Positions 27,901 to 36,696 of a DNA stretch of 64,000 nucleotides are shown here, in pieces; within the stretch, counting starts at the first letter, position 1; every line of letters starts with the position of its first letter. The translations under genes and the position numbers were made by a program. The DNA lies in contig JAAFJY010000005.1 of the NCBI GenBank assembly GCA_013299105.1, forward strand, positions 1 to 64,000. The letters are read 5' to 3'. The notes under the pieces were generated by a model. The model saw nothing but the letters and a program-made list of their open reading frames with translations, ran no database searches and was not told the DNA's origin. The stretch comes from Chitinophagales bacterium (GTDB lineage: Bacteria; Bacteroidota; Bacteroidia; Chitinophagales; Saprospiraceae).

Positions 27901-30374
27901 ACCAAAATGCGCATGTTAGGATTAGTTGTTCCTCGGACCATTTCATCCACAATCAGGTGATATGTCCCTGCGGGTAAACGCATTGGGCCTAAAACAGCTC
28001 TGCCATTGGGGGAAGGTATCTCTGCTACACCCATGAGGTTTGATCCACAGTCATAATCATACAAGAAAAGCCCCATGGGCGTGGTATTTTGATCCAGAGA
28101 GACTGTGACAATGCTAGGGGTATTAAGGGTGAATTTGTAAAGATTATCCTTGCCTTCATAAATACGATTCGTTGGTGCATTCCTGTAAGGTCCAGAACCA
28201 ACATTTATATAATCGTTGGTTAGCAGCACATCATTTTTTGATTGGTTCAGTGTCAGTTCAAATCCTTTGTCTTCACCACAAGGTGTACAACCCTGATTGA
28301 TTATCGTATCTGAACGAAGCTGGGTCACGGCCTGATCTAAATTGAGGATTTCAAATCCGGCGCAAAAAGTATTGATCGTATATTCTGTGGTATCACTGGA
28401 TAACAACAACAAATAATAAAACCCTTGTGGTATATCCTCATAGTACATACCATTGGCCTGGTTTTTGGAACCAAGACCGTTGGGGTCATTCATCTTTCGA
28501 CCAGGTATGCAATCGTACTGGCATGCCTGGGCAGGACTGGTACACTTACATGAAAACAAGTAGAAAGACAAAGGCTTGGCGTTGGGGTTAGAGGATGAAT
28601 GGCTGAGGGTGATTGGGCCACCGAGTTGGTCATAAATGAGCACTTTGCCATAAAGATTCCGACCCTGCTCTACGCTCCAATCCCGTGCTACACAAGGTGC
28701 TTGGAAGAAACTTTCCGGCAAGCGATCCGCAGCAGAAAATTTGACCTTTGCTTTTTTGTTGTTCAGCCCCAAAACCATCTCCCCATAATCACAAACACTG
28801 GGCGATACAGGCGCAGGCAAGTTGCAAGTACTGCTGAATTCATCCGGGCCATACAAATAGACCTCGCGGGCTTCGGAGGCACTCAGGGCAATGTCGCCGT
28901 TTTTGATGCATACTGCTGGCCCTGGTTGTACAGCTTCTTTCCCTCTTCGCAGCACACAAATATCATCAATGGCAAAATCGGAGCCATTGGCAGCGTAAAA
29001 ATTCAATGCCCCCATCACTTTTTCATCCCTGACGGAGCCTTGACTGAAGCGCCATTTTGCTAAAAAAACGTTGTTGATCCAGAGTTCGGCCTTATCTTCA
29101 TTCAGGTCGATGATTTGCATCACTTTCATGGGCAGACCTTGGGGGTAGCTAAAGTTGACCAAAACACGGTCCTTGACTTCCACGCGTGCCTGCCCATTGC
29201 TGCCAAAAAACACTTCATAGGCCCAGTTGCCATTGTTACCTCCTAGTTGATTGTGTTGCATGTTGAAATAGCCTGCCCTCCCTTGTCTCACTTCCATTTT
29301 GAAGCTGATGCGGTAGCGACTGCTGGCTTGGTTGCCCAACAAGTAGAGACCATCGGGGTTGCGCGTGCTGGTGCCCGTAAAGCGCAAGCGGGGATTACTG
29401 GTACCAAGAGGTGTCTCTACACTGGCGGCGGCAGTTGGCGTGGACCAAGGTTTCCAACTGGGCGTATTGAATGCAAATGAGCCCGGGGTATTATAAAAAC
29501 TCTCGCATTGCCGTAAGTCAGCATTTTTAAAAAGGTTCTTTTCCTCTCCACAAGCGAGGCAAGCGTCGCAATTGGGGGCCAGTTCTGCATTCGCGTACAG
29601 GCCCGTTTGGCTGGCAGCGCTGCTGTTGTCATAGTTGGTCCCACTTTTGGTACACACCGGAGCCAGGTTTTGGGTCACGCGTTGCGTATTGTTATTGCGC
29701 ACGCAAAGGTCGTCAATGGCAAAACTAGCTCCGGCCTCGGCTTTGAAGCGCAAGGCCCCCAGCGTGCTGGAGGGAGCTCTTGATCCAATCGAAAACTGCC
29801 AGGCATAAATGAATTGGTCATTGATGAAAAGCTCTACTCGGTTTTTCTCGATGTCGATGATTTGGGCCACTTTGGTTGGAAAAGGTAAAGAGAAGTCTAT
29901 TTTATCAATATAAACAAGCCCATCCTCTTTACCCAAAACCAAAGTGTAGCGACCATTCTGGATCGTCAAATGATATGCTGCATTGGCATTGTTGCTCACA
30001 TCCTGGTCGTGCAGCAGCGAAAAAGTAAACTTGCCCTTGCTGGCAAAAACTTTAAATGACACCCGCCAGCGCAGCGAAAACTGGTTGCCAAAGCCGAAAA
30101 AAGCCCCAACCGGACTATTGGCTGAATTAAAACTAAGCTGCCGATTGCCAGTATTGTTGTTGGCAGCCAGGGGCCAGGTATGCCCGGCCAGCAAGCGCCA
30201 ATTGGCGCCTGTGCTGTTGGGTTGGGTACCGAGTGGAAGGGTATTGAAATCTTGGCACACGAGCAAGTTCTCGGTGGCAAAAGAGGTGCCGGGCTCATTA
30301 CAAGCCGTGCATTGGCCCCAAGCCAAGTCAGAAAATCCCAATAAAATGAGCAGGCTGGTAAAAAAAATGCGCAT
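24927..30374 (-). CDS. giant T9SS cargo protein with tandem Ig/PKD-like repeats
   Basis: An 1815-aa secreted protein. After a signal peptide (ending WGQ) come two lectin/LamG-like modules (CTACNEPGTSFATENLLV; CLACGEEKNLFKNADLRQ) that match the paralogue at 20063-24697 in order and spacing. The C-terminal half differs. About eight to ten Ig/PKD-like repeats alternate between two forms: SICQGDTATLVVSGGMFYEW and LGRDTSLCFGQTYTLSAP. It ends with a T9SS type A sorting domain (LYPNPNEGDFFLALHL, LAAGTYNLRLQAG). It is probably anchored at or released from the outer membrane; the ligand is unknown. Confidence 0.9.
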   Translation of the reverse strand: MRIFFTSLLILLGFSDLAWGQCTACNEPGTSFATENLLVCQDFNTLPLGTQPNSTGANWRLLAGHTWPLAANNNTGNRQLSFNSANSPVGAFFGFGNQFSLRWRVSFKVFASKGKFTFSLLHDQDVSNNANAAYHLTIQNGRYTLVLGKEDGLVYIDKIDFSLPFPTKVAQIIDIEKNRVELFINDQFIYAWQFSIGSRAPSSTLGALRFKAEAGASFAIDDLCVRNNNTQRVTQNLAPVCTKSGTNYDNSSAASQTGLYANAELAPNCDACLACGEEKNLFKNADLRQCESFYNTPGSFAFNTPSWKPWSTPTAAASVETPLGTSNPRLRFTGTSTRNPDGLYLLGNQASSRYRISFKMEVRQGRAGYFNMQHNQLGGNNGNWAYEVFFGSNGQARVEVKDRVLVNFSYPQGLPMKVMQIIDLNEDKAELWINNVFLAKWRFSQGSVRDEKVMGALNFYAANGSDFAIDDICVLRRGKEAVQPGPAVCIKNGDIALSASEAREVYLYGPDEFSSTCNLPAPVSPSVCDYGEMVLGLNNKKAKVKFSAADRLPESFFQAPCVARDWSVEQGRNLYGKVLIYDQLGGPITLSHSSSNPNAKPLSFYLFSCKCTSPAQACQYDCIPGRKMNDPNGLGSKNQANGMYYEDIPQGFYYLLLLSSDTTEYTINTFCAGFEILNLDQAVTQLRSDTIINQGCTPCGEDKGFELTLNQSKNDVLLTNDYINVGSGPYRNAPTNRIYEGKDNLYKFTLNTPSIVTVSLDQNTTPMGLFLYDYDCGSNLMGVAEIPSPNGRAVLGPMRLPAGTYHLIVDEMVRGTTNPNMRILVETETDQDPAFYNPNTNCPINLNNKQEVQVNLDFNSSSVNGTRLRANDKINFFYRNAAGSLVFANGQTIRDKTTLKFTLFADQINDNLKCGFGEGETFALKLSRGNQTWDLVPTFDAGGTNQSGQFRSNTNSTLNRVTAVQRPTYLEIIPAQLQIADAGGAIGANIITNNIAWRLIPKPGGFSTTQLNSGTGPQEVSISVARNPFAHPRADTLRLVGPNSELRNMVIRQNACIGASANLGPDTALCQGTNFNLIARGTGTRYLWSTGANTSSIPVAYNEKVQTFTVSITNGNCTAVDEIVVRPMPIATLRADKQVICQGDSLTLIASGGGTYRWSPGQQTSAIIRVAPQSNATYTVEVKNRHCSKVLSIPIVVNPSFNASISPPISICQGDTTTLAVEGGSTYRWSTGIQASQIKVSPASDAQYMVTVSQNGCTKVLSSQVQVRLRPQVKLGPDTSLCFGQTYALSAPMTGNFKWSTGDSSRQITLQNLVEPLLIKLEAEQNGCKSSDEVRVSSLPVPTLSMDKSSICQGDTATLVVSGGMFYEWSTGQKTSNIRVSPARDQVYTVRVRQKNCLDTLKSTVQVRQKPQVNLGRDTSLCFGQTYTLSAPSDGTFTWSTGDTSRRISVKNLAAPLTVKLEATQNSCTASDEVTLRPMSVPKVLIDKPQICLGESVELEGTGGEFYRWLKPRGVGRGVRVSPTESDTFSVRIINRHCDQVVQVPIQVDSLPRVSAGEDQQICQGDTAILMASGGAAYRWLHDGSTQAKIKVSPANDNIYKVAIAKNACLDTAEVQVKVLPRPLAHAGPDTSLACDSNFVSLDAQLIFAQNTARISWISPSDTAIVSGANTLSPRVQSAGTYVLQVRDSLTGCLSIDSVLVTKDTCLDTLSLQALGPVSIQQGNGMLKNRLPAQAWQLYPNPNEGDFFLALHLSSRSEVAIEVRDAQGRLVYRTQRSNVWRENIHLELQHLAAGTYNLRLQAGQLWGAKQFTILR

Positions 30375-30659
30375 ATGGGCTTGTTTTTTTGCACTAAAAA
30401 AAATGGATGAAGCAGGCGGGAGCGCGGAGGCAGAGGCTTGTTATTACAGCGCATACGTATTTACGAATCTACAAATTAAAGAAAATAATTTCAGATTTGC
30501 CATCCCCAAATTTGGGGAATTTTTTTTAGTCGAGATCCAAACTCAAATCGCAGGCGTAAGTATGCCTGTAAATGATTGATCACCCAATTGTAACTATTTA
30601 GCACGGTGGTTTCAAAACAAACCCGAATGTGATAAAAAGTTACTTTAATTCATGTAACA

Positions 30660-31214
30660 ATGAAAAGTGTTTTGAAATTGGCCGCGATGGCCCTGGTATT
30701 TTCATGTCTGAACTTTGCGGCCCATGCCCAAAAAACCGTTAGCGTAGGTGGTGAAATGATGTATCCTGCTAAGAACATCATCGCCAACGCCGTGAATTCT
30801 AAGGTGCATACCACCCTGGTAGCAGCGGTAAAAGCTGCTGGTTTGGTGGAAACTTTGCAAGGTGCTGGTCCTTTCACCGTTTTTGCTCCGGTGAACGATG
30901 CTTTTGAAAACCTGCCCGCTGGCACGGTTGACAACCTGCTGAAACCCGAAAGCAAAGGTACCCTAACAACTGTGCTCACGTACCATGTGGTAGCGGGCAA
31001 GTACGACTTCACGGCCCTAGCCGATCTGATCAAAAAAGGGAAAACTGAGCTCAAAACCGTCAGCGGTGGCAAGCTGATGCTCAAAATGAATGGCATGCGC
31101 AACATCCAGATCATTGACGAAAACGGCAACGCCGCCAACATCAATACCTACGATGTGTACCAGTCCAATGGTGTAATCCACTCCGTTGACGCCGTTTTGT
31201 TGCCTAAAATGTAA
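30660..31214 (+). CDS. secreted fasciclin (FAS1) domain protein
   Basis: A 184-aa protein: signal peptide (about 1-22, ending AHA) and one FAS1 domain. The H1 box is GPFTVFAPVNDAFENLP, the YH motif is LTYHVVAGKYD, and the H2-like C-terminus is SNGVIHSVDAVLLPKM. FAS1 domains mediate cell-surface adhesion; single-domain secreted forms are common in Bacteroidota and their ligand is usually unknown. Monocistronic, divergent from the giant T9SS gene, with a hairpin terminator downstream. Confidence 0.95.
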   Translation: MKSVLKLAAMALVFSCLNFAAHAQKTVSVGGEMMYPAKNIIANAVNSKVHTTLVAAVKAAGLVETLQGAGPFTVFAPVNDAFENLPAGTVDNLLKPESKGTLTTVLTYHVVAGKYDFTALADLIKKGKTELKTVSGGKLMLKMNGMRNIQIIDENGNAANINTYDVYQSNGVIHSVDAVLLPKM

Positions 31215-31273
31215 GGGTAGAGACACTTGGAAAAGTGATTTGATGCATCCTTTTTGTAAGCATCAACGTTTCT

Positions 31274-31310
31274 TAAAGGACAGCACCGAGAAAGTAGGTG
31301 CTGTCCTTTA
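31274..31310 (+). terminator. hairpin terminator after the FAS1 gene
   Basis: Perfect 14-bp stem taaaggacagcacc / ggtgctgtccttta with a 9-nt loop, 60 bp past the stop codon. The U-tract is short (cctttgg). Confidence 0.7.
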
Positions 31311-31518
31311 CCTTTGGATTCGTAAAAACTTACACTGCTCCCATTTCGGCCAAAAAAGGCCGTTTTTCTGTGATCCTTCGCCTCTTTTAGCGAAGGTAGC
31401 CCCGGCTACCCCTGCTAAAAGCAGCTTCGGCTGACGAAAAACCGTCTTCCTTTTTGTCTCGAAACTGCTTGGCTAAGGTCTTACTTGGATTCAACATTTC
31501 AAAAACAATACCTGAGCA

Positions 31519-32043
31519 ATGAAAAAAATCATCCTGGCCCTTACGGCCCTGTTTTTCCTCGGAAATGGGCTTTCGGCACAAACCAAAAATGCCGATAAAA
31601 AAGCCGAAAGCAGTACCCAAAAGAGCACCACCACCAGCGACTACCTGGCCAAGGTGAAAAAAACTGAGGCCGAGTGGAAAAAACTGCTCACGCCGCTCCA
31701 ATACAATGTCACCCGCCAGGCGGGTACTGAGCCCCCATTTCGCAACACCTATTGGGACAACCACGAGGAGGGCGAATACCACTGCGTATGCTGCAACTTG
31801 CCCTTGTTCAGTTCCAAGACCAAGTTTGATTCGGGTACAGGTTGGCCCAGTTTTTACCAGCCCATCAACGCCAAGCACGTCAAAGGCGAAGGCGACAGCA
31901 GCCACGGCATGGACCGCACCGAGGTACTTTGTACGCGCTGTGATGCTCACTTGGGGCACGTATTCGAAGATGGTCCCAAACCTACGGGCCTGCGTTACTG
32001 CATGAACAGCGCTTCTTTGAGTTTTGTGAAAAAGCAGAAGTAG
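31519..32043 (+). CDS. msrB: exported peptide-methionine (R)-S-oxide reductase
   Basis: A 174-aa enzyme that reduces methionine-R-sulfoxide in proteins. The signal peptide (about 1-20, [16 protein letters not shown]) places it in the periplasm. Zinc is bound by CxxC pairs ([26 protein letters not shown]), and the catalytic cysteine is in [24 protein letters not shown] is the substrate-site motif. There is no fused MsrA. The reductant in the periplasm (a thioredoxin-like partner) is not encoded nearby. Monocistronic, followed by a terminator. Confidence 0.95.
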   Translation: MKKIILALTALFFLGNGLSAQTKNADKKAESSTQKSTTTSDYLAKVKKTEAEWKKLLTPLQYNVTRQAGTEPPFRNTYWDNHEEGEYHCVCCNLPLFSSKTKFDSGTGWPSFYQPINAKHVKGEGDSSHGMDRTEVLCTRCDAHLGHVFEDGPKPTGLRYCMNSASLSFVKKQK

Positions 32044-32111
32044 TTGAGAGGTTGAGAAGTTGAGAAGAGGGACCTGTTCAAGGTTTGAATTTTCATCCTT
32101 AAACGACCAAA

Positions 32112-32139
32112 GGCTCTTGAGTACAGTTATTCAAGAGCC
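32112..32139 (+). terminator. hairpin terminator after msrB
   Basis: Stem ggctcttga / tcaagagcc with a 10-nt loop, followed by 'cttgcttattt'. It ends 11 bp before the left end of the family D element. Confidence 0.7.
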
Positions 32140-32150
32140 CTTGCTTATTT

Positions 32151-32367
32151 AACGTGAGTTCTGGGCTTTTGAGGTTTGTTAATTTAACATACGATAGACA
32201 AGATACGACATACGACATATGATTTGGGGGCTCGCTGACAAGTCATGAGGTACTTTTGGCATTCGTTTGTAAGGTTTAAGCATTTTGAAATTTAAAATTT
32301 ACGGCCCTTAGCCAGTTTTCTGTCGCAATTAACTGAAAAACAATCAATTTCATCCAGAACTCACGTT
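32151..32367. mobile_element. family D element, copy 5, with perfect 14-bp terminal inverted repeats
   Basis: A 217-bp element bounded by AACGTGAGTTCTGG and its exact reverse complement CCAGAACTCACGTT. A flanking direct ATTT (32147-32150 and 32368-32371) may be a 4-bp target duplication. The interior has 'gatacgacatacgacatatg', 'gggggctcgctgacaag' and 'cattcgtttgtaaggttta'. It carries no open frame. Confidence 0.75.
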
Positions 32368-32380
32368 ATTTATTAAGGTG

Positions 32381-32560
32381 CTGGAAACTTTGGAGAAATT
32401 TCCCAAAGAGACCCGCTTTTATAACGTGCGTGACACGGCGCGGTCAAAAAGCACCATGTTGGCGGGGCTGTAGGCTCCTAACGTCGGTCAGTCAATGTCA
32501 TGCTTGCAATCATATTTATGACAAAAATCGCAGCTCCAGAAACTTCTCAGAAGTTTTCAA
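32381..32560. mobile_element. family A MITE-like element, copy A5, with 6-bp TSD
   Basis: A 180-bp short copy. The ends CTGGAAACTTTGGAGAA and TTCTCAGAAGTTTTCAA are imperfect inverted repeats. Direct AAGGTG at 32375-32380 and 32561-32566 is a perfect 6-bp target duplication. The interior has one 'ggggctgtaggctcctaac' module and 'tgacaaaaatcgcagctcc'. Confidence 0.85.
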
Positions 32561-32574
32561 AAGGTGTTTTTTAA

Positions 32575-33504
32575 TCAGTACTTCTCCGTGAAGACCTTCA
32601 CCACCACGTTGCTGAATTCCCCATTTTCGACCAATATTTCTTTTTTCTTCGCCATGCCCAGTGGCGCGAGCATATAACCGCTGATTTTCCCTGAAATCGT
32701 GGCTGTTCCACCCGCATTTTCTTTGTAGGATGTAATTTCTACTTTCAAATTGCGCCCAATCGTTTGAGGGTATTTGTGACCGTACATGTCCGGTTTTTGA
32801 GTATCTCCCACCGCTGAACCACTCAGCAGGATTTCGATCTGCTCACCAGCATACACCCCAGGCTTGGCATCGGCGGTGGTCAACATGATATTTAGCTGGC
32901 GGTTGTCGGGGGTTTGGGTGGACTTAAAGGTCAGCATCATTGTGGGTTTGCCATCGTTGAATTGTTTCACGCCTTTTTTGTAAAACAGGTGGGAATTGGA
33001 GAACCCATTGCCGCTCCAGGCTGCGCCGTCAATTTTGGCCGTAAACATCCCATCCGTTGCCTTTCCAGCAGCCTGGCCAGGAGGGAGTGCAGCCCCTGCA
33101 CTGACAAAGATGAAATTCTGATTGAACACCGCATCGTTGGGACCTTTGAGCATGAGGTAAACGGTACCGGACTCTTTGTCGGCGCTTTTGATGTCTTCAA
33201 AAGGGTTGCGCATCTTCACCACCACAAAAGTGAAACGTTTCCCATCGCCGGAGACAGCATCAATTTTATCGCCCGTTTTGATGACCCCACTTTCCACCAT
33301 CACATCGGACTGGAAGTTAAAGGCTGGGTCTTTGTCGGGGTACACGGCTTTGATGATTGCTTTCAAGGGCGTTGTGCTCGCTGGACTGGTTTTGCTACTG
33401 GTATTGGCAGCGCCAGCGCTCGTAGTGGTGGGTTTGTTTTGGCAAGCTGCCGTGCCCAACAACAACACAAACAGGGGCAACAAAGATGATTTTTTTGAAA
33501 ACAT
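32575..33504 (-). CDS. lipoprotein, unknown function
   Basis: A 309-aa protein from the ATG at 33504. The signal peptide ends in a clear lipobox (LLLGTAAC, Cys at about 21), then a Ser/Thr/Ala-rich linker. The soluble part seems to have two beta-rich domains: a SH3-like segment (ESGVIKTGDKIDAVSGDGK) and a later domain (AKIDGAAWSGNGFSNSHLFY to the C-terminus). The second resembles Bacteroidota proteins of the DUF6252 kind, but I am not certain. An in-frame start at 33654 would place about 50 non-signal residues before the lipobox and is rejected. Confidence 0.7.
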   Translation of the reverse strand: MFSKKSSLLPLFVLLLGTAACQNKPTTTSAGAANTSSKTSPASTTPLKAIIKAVYPDKDPAFNFQSDVMVESGVIKTGDKIDAVSGDGKRFTFVVVKMRNPFEDIKSADKESGTVYLMLKGPNDAVFNQNFIFVSAGAALPPGQAAGKATDGMFTAKIDGAAWSGNGFSNSHLFYKKGVKQFNDGKPTMMLTFKSTQTPDNRQLNIMLTTADAKPGVYAGEQIEILLSGSAVGDTQKPDMYGHKYPQTIGRNLKVEITSYKENAGGTATISGKISGYMLAPLGMAKKKEILVENGEFSNVVVKVFTEKY

Positions 33505-33542
33505 GAGTTGTGTTTTTTGAGATTGAAAATAGGATAATGTTT

Positions 33543-34946
33543 TTACCATTCTACCACCAGGCCAGTTCCATTCGGCTGGGTTATGCATTTGCGGCAATCC
33601 TTGAGTTCCCATTTGCCACTTACGCAGGTAGCTACTTTGTTTTCGCCCACACATTTCTGGCTGTTTTTGCCAATAGCGGGGTTCGTGTCGTCACAATCGA
33701 TGCCATGTGTTAAATAGTCCGCACCAGCGCTTTCCTTATTGAGTGGGACCAAAATGACAACCTTCCATTGCGCTTGAACGGGATCTCTTGCATTATCGAT
33801 TACAGGTAGGGTTCCCATTCCATAATTGTAGCATTCACAAGAATAGACCCCATCGCCATCACGGTCACTTTCGGACGGAAACTGCCCATTCGTTGGTTCA
33901 TACTGCTTGGAAACGATAGTGGCCACATTACAATCTTCATCCACCAAGGAGGGCATCCAAACTACCATTGTGCCATCTACGTAGAGTACAGAATCTTTGG
34001 CGCAGGTTTCGTTATCACTAGGATAGATGAGTGGATTAAAATCGTCACAATCATCCCCACCTACAGCCATTTTAACATAGCCATCAGCGTCTGCATCGTT
34101 CCTGCTGCCTGGATTGAGCCTGCGGTAAAGGGAGTTCATCAACAATGCCGATTGGTTCTGTATTTTTATCCGCTGTTCCAAACCCAAGGTACCAACGTAT
34201 TTTAAAATCGCTTGTTTATTTTGGGCTCTTAGGTGGGTGTTCAAAGTCGGATCGGAATAGCCAGTTGAAGTTGCGACGTTCGCAGATCCTGTCGTGGTGT
34301 TGACTACTGTAGCATTGACTATTGAGGTATTGATGGCTTCATTTATGGTGCTGTTACTTGAATTAGGGCTGACATGGACATAATAGGCACCAAGGGCAAG
34401 TGGTGATCCATCTTGGTTTTTTAACTCCCATTTGGAAAGGCTGGGGTTATACACTGGGATCAACTCCGCTTTATTATAATACAATTGCTGGGCGTTTCCA
34501 CTTATATTACTAGGAAAACGATGCGTAGCATAAATTTTCGCGGCAGGGTTGTTATTGGCCAATGAGTGATCGATGATATAACGACCATCAGCAGATGGAT
34601 TTAGCCGAAAAAAATTGGCCGACGGGGGTTCAAACCAATAGTTGAAAACTACACCAACAGGCATTGGGGCTCCGTTTTCGTTGTAAATAGCCCAGAATCC
34701 TGCCCCTGAATTGTACCAGGCTCCTACCGGATTGGGATTTGAAGCTTTTTGACCAGGGTTGGGTTTGACGATCATCGCCCAAGAATCAAGTGTGAGTTGC
34801 GCAGCTGAAAAATCACCGCTAAGTATCGTATAGTTGCCTCTGATGTTTCCCGCTGTTGTGGTATGCGAAAACACCTCTTGCGCATGAACCCTGGCAAAAA
34901 AGCAGAGGAAACATATTACTACCCAAGTTTTTTGAATCAATTTCAT
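33543..34946 (-). CDS. secreted protein with MopE-like metal-binding motifs
   Basis: A 467-aa protein with a signal peptide (about 1-22, FLCFFARVHA). The N-terminal 270 residues are unrecognised, with Asn/Ser-rich beta-type sequence. From about 290 there are DxDGY/GDDCDD motifs (DADGYVKMAVGGDDCDDFNP; later DRDGDGVYSCECYNYG and HGIDCDDTNPAIG). These are typical of the putative metal-binding (MopE/EF-hand-like, Asp-rich) repeats and predict Ca2+ or Cu binding. The C-terminus has paired cysteines (KCVGENKVATC, DCRKC). It follows the ricin-like gene by 37 bp and is probably co-transcribed with it. Confidence 0.8.
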   Translation of the reverse strand: MKLIQKTWVVICFLCFFARVHAQEVFSHTTTAGNIRGNYTILSGDFSAAQLTLDSWAMIVKPNPGQKASNPNPVGAWYNSGAGFWAIYNENGAPMPVGVVFNYWFEPPSANFFRLNPSADGRYIIDHSLANNNPAAKIYATHRFPSNISGNAQQLYYNKAELIPVYNPSLSKWELKNQDGSPLALGAYYVHVSPNSSNSTINEAINTSIVNATVVNTTTGSANVATSTGYSDPTLNTHLRAQNKQAILKYVGTLGLEQRIKIQNQSALLMNSLYRRLNPGSRNDADADGYVKMAVGGDDCDDFNPLIYPSDNETCAKDSVLYVDGTMVVWMPSLVDEDCNVATIVSKQYEPTNGQFPSESDRDGDGVYSCECYNYGMGTLPVIDNARDPVQAQWKVVILVPLNKESAGADYLTHGIDCDDTNPAIGKNSQKCVGENKVATCVSGKWELKDCRKCITQPNGTGLVVEW

Positions 34947-34983
34947 GGGATATTAGATTTTTGGTGATGGATAACTCAATCTG

Positions 34984-36426
34984 CTATTTCTCAATAAACC
35001 AGCGTTGGTTGCGGGCGGCGTTGCTGTCCCACTGGCCCAGGGGCGCAGCAAAATGGTTGGCGGCATTATAGACCTCCATCACGCGTTTGGTACGAAGATT
35101 GCGGACCAACCAACTGCCGTCACAATAGCGGATGAAGGACCATTTTTGGGTTTCGCTGTTGTCGGGGGCGCTGGTCACGATGTTCGAGCCGTTGATGTCG
35201 TTTTTATTCAGCAAATCCAGGTTGAGGTTATTGTAATTGTTGTTGATGTTGAAATAGTACTGATCGACTTTTCTGATTTTCCAGCGCTGGCTGATCAAGC
35301 CTTTCAGGTCATTGAGGACCACATGGGTGTTGTTGGTTCGACCGCCGTTCAAGATATCGGTTTCTTTGTCGGCAGCATTCACATTGCGGAAAGAATAGTT
35401 GGCCAGGGGATCGAAGACGTCCTGCCAAACGAGGTTCATGCGGTTGTACTGGCTAGGGTCGCTCACTTTTTCAAAAGCGAGGTACAAGGTGTATTCGCCC
35501 TTGAACTGGTCATCGTCTTTGTACCGAATGGGCACGATGCCCCGGCCGTAGCCAAAGTCACGGTCAATGAGCTGATTGGCAATCCGATTGTCCATGCGGA
35601 TTTGCAGGGGATTGTAGATCATTTTGGCGTCAAGGCCGATGGGACGATCAGCAGGGCTGCCCGCGTTTACCAAGAGTTTTGTTTGGTCTTGGGCAGAAAG
35701 CATGTCCAGATTGGCCCGGAAAAATACATTCCCAAACTGCTGCATTACCGTGGGTGCAGGCCAAACGCCAGGGCTGCTGTCGTTGTACCCTGAGCCAGTG
35801 CTATAACCAGGTATGCTGGTGACCAATTGATAAGGCAAACTCAAGACGTTAGTTGCCGATCGTGCAGCCAAACCGATGAAGCTGTTGTGCCAAAAATTGG
35901 TCAAAAAATCAGCCGGGCCATCGTATTCCATGATACCGGGATGGATGACCACGTAATCACTGCCCGTGTTGAGATTGCCTTCCCACAATACAAAAGGCAA
36001 TAGCTCGCCAGAGGGAGGGGCATTGTTTTTCCAAGGTTCGATGTCGGGAATATTGTCGCCAGTTTGGATGCCTCCCAAGCCCCCGGCGGCGCTGCCCGCT
36101 ATGGCCCATTTGTTTTCTGGCCCCCGGCCATTGATGTCGCAAAAAACGCGGGTGCGGGTGCGGATGGCGGTGTTGGGGATGGTGTTGTTCTGGTTGTTGA
36201 CCAGGAAACTGAAAGAAGTCAGGTAAATTTCGTCTCTTTTGCCGTCACGTTCCAGGATGTCGTCGGCGGATTCGCGGTTGCAGGTAAATCCTTTGACCAC
36301 TACCCGAAAATAGTTGTTGTTGGTCAAATGGTTGAGCATTGCGGATTTATCGACTGTGATTTGTGCAGCAAGGGGCAAGGTGCCAAGGGAGCAAATGGCA
36401 ATCAGGAAAAGGGACAGGTGTCTCAT
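34984..36426 (-). CDS. secreted protein with ricin-type beta-trefoil-like C-terminus
   Basis: A 480-aa protein with a signal peptide (about 1-21, LFLIAICSLGTLPLAAQ). Residues about 25-370 form an unrecognised domain (VVVKGFTCNRESADDILERDG at the start). The last 110 residues contain QRWKIRKVDQYYFNI, TQKWSFIRYCDG and NQRWFIEK. These QxW repeats mark a ricin-type beta-trefoil lectin fold, so carbohydrate binding is likely. The ATG at 36426 gives a good signal. It heads a two-gene unit with the MopE-like gene. Confidence 0.8.
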   Translation of the reverse strand: MRHLSLFLIAICSLGTLPLAAQITVDKSAMLNHLTNNNYFRVVVKGFTCNRESADDILERDGKRDEIYLTSFSFLVNNQNNTIPNTAIRTRTRVFCDINGRGPENKWAIAGSAAGGLGGIQTGDNIPDIEPWKNNAPPSGELLPFVLWEGNLNTGSDYVVIHPGIMEYDGPADFLTNFWHNSFIGLAARSATNVLSLPYQLVTSIPGYSTGSGYNDSSPGVWPAPTVMQQFGNVFFRANLDMLSAQDQTKLLVNAGSPADRPIGLDAKMIYNPLQIRMDNRIANQLIDRDFGYGRGIVPIRYKDDDQFKGEYTLYLAFEKVSDPSQYNRMNLVWQDVFDPLANYSFRNVNAADKETDILNGGRTNNTHVVLNDLKGLISQRWKIRKVDQYYFNINNNYNNLNLDLLNKNDINGSNIVTSAPDNSETQKWSFIRYCDGSWLVRNLRTKRVMEVYNAANHFAAPLGQWDSNAARNQRWFIEK

Positions 36427-36589
36427 TCATTCGGTTTTTGGAATGTCTTTTTGGAATATCACACCAAAATTGAAACTCCTTCCCTTATCGCGCAAGTCCA
36501 TTTGAGTATCGGGGGCAGAAGCTTGATTATTGGGTGGTTTTTGTGATTGTTTATGGTTTGGAGGGAGCTGGGGGTTGTGCCCTGTAAAC

Positions 36590-36652
36590 GCCTACTGCTG
36601 GTGGCAAGTCTCTGACTGGCACCAATCTTACACGCGTTTGTAACGCGTAACC
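36590..36652 (-). repeat. family C (REP-like) copy, left of the RAYT
   Basis: On the minus strand it reads GGTTACGCGTTACAAACGCG, then 'tgtaagattggtgcc', 'agtcagagac' and 'ttgccaccagca'. It is the inverted counterpart of the copy at 37382-37438. Confidence 0.8.
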
Positions 36653-36696
36653 TCAAACTTAACTAAAGTACACTTTATGCGCCTGCTAACAACCTT

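Noticed and set aside
30481-30560. Possible short hairpin 'ccccaaatttgggg' upstream of the FAS1 gene as an operator
   Set aside because: A 14-bp palindrome is present, but with nothing to link it to a regulator I did not call it.
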